A stretch of DNA of 64,000 nt from Ryuthela nishihirai (lineage: Eukaryota > Arthropoda > Arachnida > Araneae > Heptathelidae). The translations under genes and the position numbers were made by a program. The stretch is taken from contig JAWZYU010000025.1 of NCBI GenBank assembly GCA_038380435.1, positions 42,478,691 through 42,542,690 of the forward strand. Reading direction: 5' to 3'. Under the pieces are notes generated by a model. It was not told the origin of the DNA, made no database searches, and worked only from the letters and a program-made list of their open reading frames with translations. Positions within the stretch are counted from its first letter, which is position 1; every line of letters starts with the position of its first letter. Of the stretch, positions 55,135 through 64,000 are shown one piece after another.

Positions 55135-55518
55135 AAAAGACGTGAAACTTGAAGGCGTGAACTACGTTTACCATGCTTAAAATTTAATGCTAAATGAGGA
55201 AGAAAAAAATGCATTAAACTTATATATGCATGTCCTTTTTTGCTTTTCCTTTGGTCTCCTTACCTAAAATTGGTTTTTCTCCTTGGCATTAATTGTGTTT
55301 TTTTCACTTTGATATACGCGTGACTTTTAATACTGTCAAAATTAGTATCATAAATATAAATGGTATATTACTTACTTCTTTATAACAATATGGTTAACGA
55401 TATCATTGGGTGTTTCATGATAACATAATTTACATATTTAACATAGGAATCAACATTTGAAATTTGCATATCAGCATCAAACAGCTTTTGCAACGTATTT
55501 GATACTGCACTAATAAAT
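55135..55518. other. AT-rich, no feature recognised
   Basis: Nothing supported. Confidence 0.4.
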
Positions 55519-56038
55519 AAATACCCCCTCAAGCAGCTGCTTGCCACAGAGGTCTGACAGGAGCCTGTCAGTTTATATGACAGTGTAGAAGGTCTGAGAG
55601 GATGGCAGGACCTCAGGAACGTGTACAGCAACTGTACACGCTCCAACTGTACACGCAACTGTACTGGAGCGTGTACAGCAACTGTACACGCTCCAGTTAC
55701 CGTTCACAGCAAACTGGAGCGTGTGCAGTTACTGCACACGCTCCAGTTTGCTGTGAACGGTAACTGCACACGCTCAATATTTCTGTGAGTGGGCCCACAC
55801 GTTCCAGGTTTTTGTGAGCTCACACGATCCAATGTAAATAAAATAAATACCCCCTCAAGCAGCTGCTTGCCACAGAGGTCTGACAGGAGCCTGTCAGTTT
55901 ATATGCCATAGTAGAAGGTCTGAGAGGATGGCAGGACCTCAGCAGAAAAACGACACAAACAGCCATGCCTTACCCGGGGCTCGAACCCAGGTCCCGTAGA
56001 TCAGTAGCCAAGCGCGCTAACCACTCGGCCACGGGACG
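55519..56038 (-). mobile_element. SINE-B dimer, linker with extra hairpin copies
   Basis: Full unit with head at right (55848-56038), linker (55616-55847), headless unit at left. The GTGTACAGCAACTGTACACG mini-hairpin is present in about two and a half copies (55620-55697). Confidence 0.92.
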
Positions 56039-56110
56039 GCTATCTCTTAAATTTACCAGAATTTTTTTTAGCTTGGGCGTAAGATGCGATCTATTTCTCC
56101 TTTGTATGTT

Positions 56111-56403
56111 TGTCCGCAAAATTCCCCGCCCTGCCCACGGTCAGTAGAGGATACCGATGGGCTCGGAATGGCTGCCGTCCGTCGGATGGGACGTTAAGCC
56201 GTGGCTCTGTAAGAGGGAGAGTCATATCCTGTGCACGTTAAAGTACACGCTGGATGGCCTTCACGGGAGGCTACCATCTGTCTCCCAACAGCTCTTCCAA
56301 TAGGTCCCCTCCCCCAACCTTCTCTGAGTCTCAGGGTCCTTGTGACCTGTCCATTCAGCCCATTGTGTGCAAAAAAGTGCCGCTCAGAGGTAAAGCAACC
56401 CAA
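56111..56403 (+). mobile_element. SINE-A, 5'-truncated
   Basis: Starts at CCGCAAAATTCCCCGCCCTG. Diverged in the middle (GTGGCTCTGTAAGAGGG). Confidence 0.9.
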
Positions 56404-56642
56404 TTTGAAAGTTTTATTATAATAATGTTTATTATTTGATGAAAGTAAAATTTACTTAGTGGAAGGGCATTCATTAATTTATATCTGCGATTGTCGTCAT
56501 TTCTGCTGTGTTTACTTTCTACAATTAGTACAATCCTATAAATTTAATTTTGAACTTTAATAATATTATTCAAATCAGATTTGTAAGCGTTTTTTTTAAG
56601 CAATTGTTCTTCACCTTTCGATGATTGAAATTCTCCAGGGCA

Positions 56643-57305
56643 GGAAGGTGCGTGGTCCCTTTCCTGCCCCCCGTAGGTGCCGTCCCTTTCCTGCCCACCG
56701 TAGGTGCCGTCGCTTTCCTGCCCCCTGTAGGTGCCGTCGCTTTCCTGCCCCCCGTAGGTGCCGTCCCTTTCCTGCCCCCCGTAGGTGCCGTCCCTTTCCA
56801 GCCCCCCCGTAGGTCCCGTCCCTTTCCTGCCGCCCTTAGGTGTTGTCCCTTTCCTCCCCCGTAGGTTCCGTCCCTTTCCTGCCCCCCCCGTAGGTGCCGT
56901 CCTTTTCCTCCCCGTAGGTGCCGTCCCTTTTCCTCCCCCCGTAGGTGCCGTCCCTTTTCCTCCCCCCGTAGGTGCCGTCCCTTTTCCTCCCCCCGTAGGT
57001 GCCGTCCCTTTCCAGCCCCCCGTAGGTGCCGTCCTTTTCCTCCCCGTAGGTGCCGTCCCTTTTCCTCCCCCCGTAGGTGCCGTCCCTTTCCTGCCCCCGT
57101 AGGTGCCGTCCTTTTCCTCCCCCCGTAGGTGCCGTCACTTTCCTGCCCCCCGTAGGTGTCGTCCCTTTCCTGCCCCCGTAGGTGCCGTCCCTTTCCTGCC
57201 GCCCGTAGGTGTCGTCCCTTTCCTCCCCCGTAGGTTCCGTCCCTTTCCTGCCCCCGTACGTGCCGTCCTTTTCCTCCCCCCGTAGGTGCCGTCCCTTTTC
57301 TACAC
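56643..57305 (+). repeat. GC-rich ~26-bp minisatellite
   Basis: About 25 units of CCCCGTAGGTGCCGTCCCTT followed by TCCTGCC or TCCTCC. Unit length varies from about 22 to 28 bp through C-run changes. The plus strand is pyrimidine-rich. Frames up to 267 codons on the minus strand (GRKGTAPTG-like) are repeat translations. Confidence 0.95.
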
Positions 57306-57715
57306 ATTTCATGTGACTGCTTTCGCAATGTAATCAAATTCTTCGATTTTTTTAAAACAGGATAGCTTTTCATAGCAAGACTTTTGTTTTGACAATTACC
57401 TCGTTTAAGAAATTTTCAAAGTTTCGAACACATAATTAGTCTTTTAGCGCCCCCCACGCGCATTTGGAATTGGGAGATAAATTCTTCTATGTCAGCACGT
57501 GTCCTGACATTAAACCTTTCTTCAACACACACGTAAAAAGATTTTATCACGTAGGCAAAACAATTCGCGGTTGTAGGGGGAATGGAAACAGAAAAAACAT
57601 CACCCTTAATTTGAATATTTATAAAATTAAAAAACAAAAGTCTAGAGGTCTACAGAAGTTTCTCAGTGTGCTATGCAACAAAGAAGACAACACAGAATAT
57701 AAACCTTCATATTTT
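57306..57715. other. no feature recognised
   Basis: Short overlapping frames on both strands without domains. Confidence 0.35.
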
Positions 57716-57775
57716 ATCCGAGGCTCGAACCCAAATCCCTTTGATCAGCAGCCAAGCGCGCTAACCACTGGGCTA
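57716..57775 (-). mobile_element. SINE-B head fragment
   Basis: Only the tRNA-like head: CCAGTGGTTAGCGCGCTTGG and GGGTTCGAGCC on the minus strand. Confidence 0.75.
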
Positions 57776-57831
57776 AAAGGGAGACATAAAATTAATTTGT
57801 TTCATTAATTATTATTTTAAATATATAGCCT

Positions 57832-58009
57832 CAAGCAGCTGCTTGCCACAGAGGTCTGACAGGAGCCTGCCAGTTTAATACGCCATAGTAGAAAGTCTGT
57901 GATGATGACGGAGCCTCATCAGAAAAACACAGGAGCTCGAACCCGGAGCTCGAACTCAGGTCCCTTAGATCAGTAGCCAAGCGTGCTAACCACTCGGCGA
58001 CGGGATGGC
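57832..58009 (-). mobile_element. SINE-B monomer, diverged
   Basis: Tail and body present. The segment around the B box is duplicated (two GAGCTCGAAC words at 57931-57953). Confidence 0.87.
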
Positions 58010-58489
58010 ATTTTTAACTATGCTGCTGATATTTTTTGATGCACTGTGTGGTTGTGATGGGAAGGTAGTGAGTGTTATGGCGACTGCGCTAAGAGGAAAC
58101 CTTGACGATAGATTTTTAAAAATATTTTTGAATGAAATATGTAAATAATTGTTTTATTTTACGAAAATCAATAAAGAACTTCATAATGAAAAGTAAATCT
58201 GGTAGTTTTACAATAAACAAAAGTTGTGAAACATTTCTTTGGTGTTTAATGTTTTCGCCAAATTCCTCTGCCCTGTTTCGTTTCGCCCAATCTAGAACTG
58301 GAAAAAAATGCCCGTTGGGGCGGAGAATTCTAGTTAGAAATCTAGTTCTTCGATTTAGGAATTTCGATTAGCAATGGACTGGCCTTCAGATATATTTTTT
58401 TCTTCCTTTTTATTGATCTTCAAAAAATTTATCTTTCAAAATATGCGTAAAATACACTAAAACCTCCTCAGCTGCCATTTTATTAAGTT

Positions 58490-59072
58490 GCGCTATATTT
58501 AACTCTGAGAGGCTCTTTTTTTGCACCCCATGGTCCAAGTGACAAAGACCCCGATGGTTTTGCACCCCATTGGTCAGGTGGCAAAGACCCCGATGGTTTT
58601 GCACCCCATGGGTCAGGTGACAAAGACCCCGATGCTTTTGCACCCCCATGGGCCAAGTGACAAAGACCCCTATGGTTTTGCACCCCATGGGTCAGGTGAC
58701 AAAGACCCCGATGGTTTTGCACCCCATGGGCCAAGTGACAAAGACCCCGATGGCTCAGAGAAGAGGACCCACTAGAACAACTGTTGGGAGACAAATGGTA
58801 GTTTCCGTTAAGACCATCTAACGTGTTCTTTAACGTGCACAGGGTATGGCTCTCCCGCGCAAGGGGCCACGGCTTAACGGCCCATCCGACGGACTTTCCA
58901 AGCCCATAGGTGTTAAAAAAAAAAAAAAAAAATATTTAGGTGTCCCCTCTGACCGTGGGAAGAGCGGAAAGTTTTGCGGAGATAAATCTTAACGCTGACC
59001 CAGTTGTGACTCTAACCTGGGACTGACAGATGAGGAGCCTGGCACGCTACCGACTGAGCCACCATTGCCCTC
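58490..59072 (-). mobile_element. SINE-A with internal 39-bp amplification
   Basis: In the 3' part, the segment TTTTGCACCCCATGGGTCAG with GTGACAAAGACCCCGATGG is repeated about six times (58512-58752), where a normal SINE-A has one. The remainder continues to a degraded tRNA head at right. An A-run of about 17 bp is inserted at 58916-58931. Confidence 0.92.
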
Positions 59073-59075
59073 ATT

Positions 59076-59586
59076 GTATTAGGTGCACTTCCATTGTTTT
59101 GTCAATTGTACCTCAGGGACAGAACTCGGTGACTTCTTAAATAAGTTTTTTTTTATGAAAAAATATCACTGAAGATAGTTTAAAGATTGCAATCAAATCT
59201 CTTTCATTCTCGATTTCCAACAATATGCATTCAACATTTAAAGATTTATGGAAGCGGGAATATTTAACAAGTTTGCTTCTTTCTGGAAAAACTATTCAAA
59301 ATTCGCCAATATCATCACAATTATTACGCGAACTGCTAAAAATATGCGTAGCGAGTACGTTTGGTATTTTTTTTAAAGAGGTTTGGAGTTTTGCTCTACT
59401 TATTTTTTTTATTAAACTTTTCACAGTAATTGTTTAAAATGGTATTGCTACTGTTAAATATATTCCAAATTTCCGTAACTCTAAATATTGAACGCATATT
59501 GCTGGAAATCAAAACTGAAATGGATTTGATTGAACCTTTAAATTATATTCAGTCTCATTTTATGATATAAGCTTGTTTAATATTTA
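59076..59586. other. AT-rich, no feature recognised
   Basis: A 70-codon frame at 59225 has no known domain. Confidence 0.4.
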
Positions 59587-59587
59587 G

Positions 59588-59885
59588 GTTGGGTTGTTTT
59601 ACCTCTGAGCGGTACTTTTTTGCACACCAAGGGCTAAATGGCCAGGTCACATGGATCATGAAGGCTCAGAAAAGGTTGAGTGAGTGGACCCACTGGAACA
59701 GCTGCTGGGAGACAGATGGTAGCCTCCCGTCAAGGCCATCCAGCGTGTTCTATAACGTGCACTGGGTATGGCTCTCCCGCACACGGGGCCACGGCTTAAC
59801 GTCCCATCCAATGGACGGTGGCCTTTCCATTCCTATTGCTCTCCCCTACTAACCTGCGCAGGGTGAAGAGTTTTGCGAAGATAAA
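59588..59885 (-). mobile_element. SINE-A, head truncated
   Basis: Diverged copy ending near GAGTTTTGCGAAGATAAATATC. A small tandem duplication GCGAAGATAAATATCA follows (59875-59909). Confidence 0.9.
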
Positions 59886-59909
59886 TATCACGCGAAGATA
59901 AATATCAAC

Positions 59910-60450
59910 ACATATTGGTAAGACGAAGGACTAATGGACGCGATATTGGTCTACAAAATTAATCTAAATGGTCCTAAAGGTATCAATATTTGTGTAAATA
60001 CCTAAATTAAATAAATTGCAAGAAATTTATTTTATTAGCGATTCACCAACAGGGAATAACAGTGGAGCTATGGATAAAATGAGCACAGTCTAAAACTACA
60101 TCTTTCAATTTTTATTTGTCTGAGGACTGTCATCAAAAAATCTAAAAAACGAAAACATTCGGGATACGGTATCCTAGCGCCGCAGACCTCGCAGCGAAGG
60201 GTTCAAAGTCTTTTGAGGTGGAGCAGTTTTACGACCGCAATAAAAAGCCTGATAAGTGAGGAGACGACCGCCGTAAAATTTGCGACTCAATAATACGAAG
60301 ACAACTTATTGTTATGAAATGCGAAGGTATCCTTTGAGCACAAGATGCGATGAAGTCATTCTGAAGCCTTTGCACTCGTAACACTCATTTGTATCTCATC
60401 ATCATTGCGAGCTTCCAGTACCAGATAATGAAATATGGTTTTTGATATAA
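59910..60450. other. no feature recognised
   Basis: Mixed composition; no gene supported. Confidence 0.35.
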
Positions 60451-60464
60451 TTTTAGTTATTTGC

Positions 60465-60853
60465 GTTGGGTTGGGTTGTTTTACCTCTGAGCGGCACTTT
60501 TTTGCACACCATGGGCTAAATGGCCAGGTCACATGGACCCCGATGGCTCAGAGAAGGTTGGGGGAAGGGACCCACTGGAACAGCTGTTGGGAGACAGATG
60601 GTAGCCTCCCGTCAAGGCCATCCAGCGTGTTCTTTAACGTGCACAGAGTATGGCTCTCCCGCACACGGCGCCACGGCTTAACGTCCCAGCCGACGGACGG
60701 CGGCCTTTCCAAGCCCATCGGTGTCCCCTACTGACCGTGGGCAGGGCGGGGAATTTTGCGGAGATAAATCTCAACGCCGACCCAGCTGGGACTCGAACCT
60801 GGGAACTACAGATTACGAGTCTGGCGCGCTACCGACTGAGCCACCCCCGCCCC
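60465..60853 (-). mobile_element. SINE-A, full length with TSD
   Basis: 12-bp duplication TTAGTTATTTGC (60453-60464 and 60854-60865). Confidence 0.95.
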
Positions 60854-61048
60854 TTAGTTATTTGCAAGCAGGGCCTGATCTGAGGGGGAAGATACCCCCC
60901 CCCCCTGAGAAGGCTGGTAAGGGAAATATGGGGGATTGTTAAAATTACGTTTTTTTTAGCATGTTCAAAGATCATTTTAAAGATCTCTAAAATGGAGAGG
61001 AAAATGATATACTATAATGGAAATTCATTATCTTACCCCCCCCATACT

Positions 61049-61119
61049 CAGCGTTGAGATTTATCTCCGCAAAACTCCCCGCCCTGCCCGCTGTCAGTAG
61101 GGGACACCGATGGGCTTGG
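61049..61119 (+). mobile_element. SINE-A fragment
   Basis: About 70 bp from after the B box (AGCGTTGAGATTTATCTCCG) to GATGGGCTTGG, truncated at both ends. Confidence 0.85.
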
Positions 61120-61228
61120 TGGGATTTCGTGGAAAAAATATAAGAATCAACTAATTCACTAAAAGCTATGGGAGGGGGGGGGGGAATTTGTTACTAACTT
61201 TGTGACCAAAATGTTTGGTGATTACGTA

Positions 61229-61466
61229 CAGTCGCTCAAAAAAGTATCCGAACATCGGGAGATAGACTGGTTGATCACAGAATTCAGAAAAAAATATCTG
61301 GCAACGATTAGTGATCTGGCAACAATTAGTGATCTGGCAACTTCGTGTCACGTGACACGAAGTTGTCAGATCACAAATTTCTAAAAAAATCGTGAATTCG
61401 TAAAAATCGTAAAAAATCTGAATTCTGTGATCAACCATATTGTTCGGATACTTTTTTCAGCGACTG
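61229..61466. mobile_element. palindromic Tc1-like MITE with filler
   Basis: TA on both sides. The left arm contains ATCGGGAGATAGAC where other copies read ACTATGG. The centre is GTGTCACGTGACAC. Confidence 0.86.
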
Positions 61467-61515
61467 TACAGTATGTTGTTCACTGGTGTGCCAGCAGAAG
61501 ACTGATGATTGCGAA

Positions 61516-61770
61516 CATGGGCGTCCGTAGAAAATTTTCCAGGAGGGGGGGATGATTACATCAATAAATTTTTATTTAATTATTTAATTTTTAGGGATGT
61601 TTTTTCACAAGTAGATTATAGAATACAGTATTGCATCAATACAAAAACACATACATAATGTAAATAAATTAATTAAGTTTAAATTGTTACGATTATAATT
61701 TGTGGAATTTTTTCGCTCGATCGGGGGGAGGGGGCAAGTGCCCATTTTCCCCCCCTCTGGAACGCCCATG
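61516..61770. mobile_element. hAT-type MITE
   Basis: 8-bp duplication ATTGCGAA (61508-61515 and 61771-61778). Inverted ends CATGGGCGTCC and GGAACGCCCATG. 255 bp with no coding capacity. Confidence 0.82.
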
Positions 61771-61789
61771 ATTGCGAATGTTTCTTTCC

Positions 61790-62183
61790 CAAATGTCACT
61801 TACTGGTTGCAGTCCAAAACGAAATACAAATGCGCATTTTTGGATATTCGATTTTCTCAGCTAAAGTCCTAATTTAGCTGGAATTTGGATATTAATGTTT
61901 ACTTATGAATTGAATGCATAGATTATTGATTGAAATATAGGCCACAATTTCCTTAATAATGTATTGGTAGAAACACTTTGAGAACATGCCCTGTTCAAGT
62001 TTCGTGAAATCATGTTAAAAATATCCTAAAAACCTGGTATACATCGGGAGATAGACTCTCTGAGAACGGAAATTATCATCAGCATAAGGAATTTCCTCCG
62101 AACAAACGATGCCCATCTTTATCAACAGAAACGGAAACAGACGACGTAACTCTAATGTTTCAGCGAATCATGACAAGGGAGAG
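61790..62183. other. no feature recognised
   Basis: Contains ACATCGGGAGATAGACT at 62041, the possible source of the filler at 61252. Confidence 0.4.
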
Positions 62184-62185
62184 TA

Positions 62186-62587
62186 CAGTCGCTCAAAAAA
62201 ATATCCGAACACTATGGTTGATTGCAGAATTCAGAAAAAATATCTGGCAATGATTTTTTTTAGAAATTAGTGATCTGGCAACATTCGTGTCACGTGATTA
62301 CAGAATTCAGGAAAAATATCTGGAGCGTGTACAGCAACTGTACACGCTCCAGTTACCGTTCACAGCAAAGTGGAGCGTGTACAGCAACTGTACACGCTCC
62401 AGTTACCGTTCACAGCAAAGTGGAGCGTGTGCAGTTACTGCACACGCTCCAGATATATTTCCTAAATTCTGTAATCACGTGACACGAAGGTTGCCAGATC
62501 ACTAATTTCTAAAAAAAATCGCTGCCAGATATTTTTTTTTGAATTCTGTAATCAACCATAGTGTTTGGATACTTTTTTGAGCGACTG
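62186..62587. mobile_element. composite palindromic MITE, copy 4
   Basis: TA then CAGTCGCTCAAAAAAATATC. The nested block 62322-62455 has two copies of the GGAGCGTGTACAGCAACTGT hairpin with GTTACCGTTCACAGCAAAGTG. The right arm ends GAGCGACTG. Confidence 0.87.
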
Positions 62588-62589
62588 TT

Positions 62590-62925
62590 CACTGCTTACC
62601 CAAGTAAAAAAAACAAAGCTGAACCTGTTTCAAATAATTTCTAATCTCGACTTCTACTTTCACAGGTTCACAGCAAGAAAACAATTTTTTTTAGGGGAGG
62701 GGAGTTCTTTTTTAATTTTTTTAGGGAGTGAACAACTTTTGTAGGAAGACAAGATTAAGGCACGGGATAATAGAAATATATTCGATATAAATGCAAAACC
62801 TTTTTTTTATTTATTGTTGATAAAGGTTATAATTACATGCAATACATTAATAAATGGCTTAGAAAATAAATAATCAAGAAACGTTTCTGAAATCATAATC
62901 TTCGCAAATTGTTTTCCACCGACTA
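62590..62925. other. AT-rich, no feature recognised
   Basis: Nothing supported. Confidence 0.4.
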
Positions 62926-62937
62926 TGAAATTTAGGT

Positions 62938-63324
62938 TGTTTAGGTTGTTTTACCTTTGAGCGGCACTTTTTTGCACACCATGGACTAAATGGGCAGGTC
63001 ACATGGACCCCGAAGGCTCAGAGAAGGTTGTGGGAGGGGACCCACTGGAACAGCTGTTGGGAGACAGATGGTAGCCTCCCGTCAAGGCCATCCAGCGTGT
63101 TCTTTAACGTGCACAGGGTATGGCTCTCCCGCACACGGGGCCACGGCTTAACGTACCATCCGACGGACGGCGGTCTTTCCAAGACCCATCGGTGTCACCT
63201 ACTGACCTTGGGCAGGGCGGGGAATTTTGCGGAGATAAGTCTCAACGCTGACCCAGCTGGGACTCGAACCTGGGAACTACAGATTACGAGCCTGGCGCGC
63301 AACCGACTGAGCCACCCCCGTCCC
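62938..63324 (-). mobile_element. SINE-A, full length with TSD
   Basis: 12-bp duplication TGAAATTTAGGT (62926-62937 and 63325-63336). Confidence 0.95.
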
Positions 63325-63329
63325 TGAAA

Positions 63330-63812
63330 TTTAGGTAATTGACAGAGATATCAAAACCGACTAAAGGGTAATGGATGCGGCAGGTACAGGATCAGTTGAA
63401 CGCGCATGTTTTCTGTTCACATTTATCGGCATATGGTGTGCAATATAATAATGACCCCACCTCCCCAATTAAAAGTGTTAATTCATTCGTGACCTGTATT
63501 GGCCATAAGCTTAAAAACAGGCTTTATTCTTCTGCACTTTCATTAACATTCTTGTTTACATGTTTTTATTCCTTTCATTCTATTACTTTATATTTATTCT
63601 TTTTTTGTATGAACTTATGATACGCATATGACTTGATGATGTGCCCATTACGATGCGAAATTCGTTTCGCTTCTATAGTAGAATGTACAAGAAATGTATT
63701 GTAGTGGGTTGCACTGGTCTTGCGTTAAATGATATTTTAAAATAAATTCTAAATTAAAAAAAAAAACTCTGGTCGGAACTATCAGTACAATATATACAAG
63801 TAAGTATAGTGC
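63330..63812. other. AT-rich, no feature recognised
   Basis: Short frames without domains. Confidence 0.4.
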
Positions 63813-63815
63813 GAC

Positions 63816-64000
63816 GCCGTCCCGTGGTCGAGTGGTTAGCACGCTTGGCTACTGATCTACGGGACCTGGGTTCGAGCCCCGGGTAAGGCATGGATGTATG
63901 TGTCGTTTTTCTGCTGAGGTCCTGCCATCCTCTCAGATCTGCTACTGTGGTATATAAACTGACAGGCTCCTGTCAGACCTCTATGGCAAGCAGCTGCTTG
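63816..64000 (+). mobile_element. SINE-B, cut by window edge
   Basis: Head from GTCCCGTGGTCGAGTGG and body to CAGCTGCTTG at the last base. Confidence 0.92.

Larger units (their letters stand above)
49473..64000 (+). other. cad: caudal intron 1 (partial, >14.5 kb)
   Basis: Begins at the GTCAGT donor. No homeobox-like coding sequence or matching acceptor is recognised up to the window end. The interval is made of SINEs, MITEs, minisatellites and AT-rich DNA. Confidence 0.65.

Noticed and set aside
56570..57373. 267-codon glycine/lysine-rich frame on the minus strand
   Set aside because: Translation of a length-variable GC-rich minisatellite, with several equally long overlapping frames.
49473..64000. 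Caudal homeodomain exon in the window
   Set aside because: No frame with WFQNRR- or KTRTKDKYR-like sequence was found downstream of the donor.

Overview
This is animal nuclear DNA: AT-rich, intron-bearing, and crowded with transposable elements and tandem repeats. Only one host gene is recognisable, the first coding exon of a caudal/Cdx-type homeobox gene (48887-49472, + strand, ending at a clean splice donor). Its homeodomain exon is not in the window, so the intron runs at least 14.5 kb to the right edge. The caudal exon together with the Tc1, hAT, piggyBac and LINE complement suggests an invertebrate, most likely an arthropod and possibly a chelicerate; the species cannot be settled from the sequence alone.

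Layout. 1-5047: a 139-bp satellite that flips orientation near 4436. 5091-27800: dense SINEs nested with two hAT fragments, a piggyBac-type MITE (8725-9252), a Tc1 element (14263-15827), palindromic Tc1-like MITEs (12064-12277, 17841-19769) and a broken LINE reverse transcriptase (25150-26078). 28003-29933: an 83-bp satellite interrupted by a SINE. 32010-32845: a foldback element with an 18-copy, 33-bp core. 33800-47245: SINEs, a second Tc1 element (38441-40040), hAT-type MITEs and more palindromic MITEs. 47344-48165: a palindrome-rich rearranged segment holding a 137-bp copy of part of the caudal exon. 48640-49472: caudal 5' region and exon 1. 49473-64000: caudal intron with SINEs, a perfect 36-bp array, a GC-rich minisatellite (56643-57305), a SINE carrying a 39-bp amplification, and more MITEs.

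Two SINE families dominate. SINE-A is about 385 bp. It has a Thr(CGU)-like tRNA head with A and B boxes, a strongly conserved middle, and a 3' end rich in CCAACCCA. Many copies have 11-13 bp target-site duplications, including 5'-truncated copies, which fits target-primed reverse transcription. SINE-B is about 195 bp, with another tRNA-like head and a 3' end reading GCTGCTTGAGGGGGTATTT. That 3' end shares GCTGCTTGAGG with the end of the window's LINE, suggesting the LINE mobilises it. Ten SINE-B loci are dimers or trimers in which headless units are joined by a fixed ~170-bp, nearly perfect palindrome. The same palindrome is nested in the Tc1-like MITEs. This modular palindrome shared by an RNA-mobilised and a DNA-mobilised family is the most unusual feature here.

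A second theme is copying with template switching: the caudal exon fragment between exact 57-bp direct repeats, clustered palindromes beside it, and short filler sequences elsewhere that match DNA about 1 kb away. Nearly all open reading frames outside caudal are repeat translations or transposon remnants.
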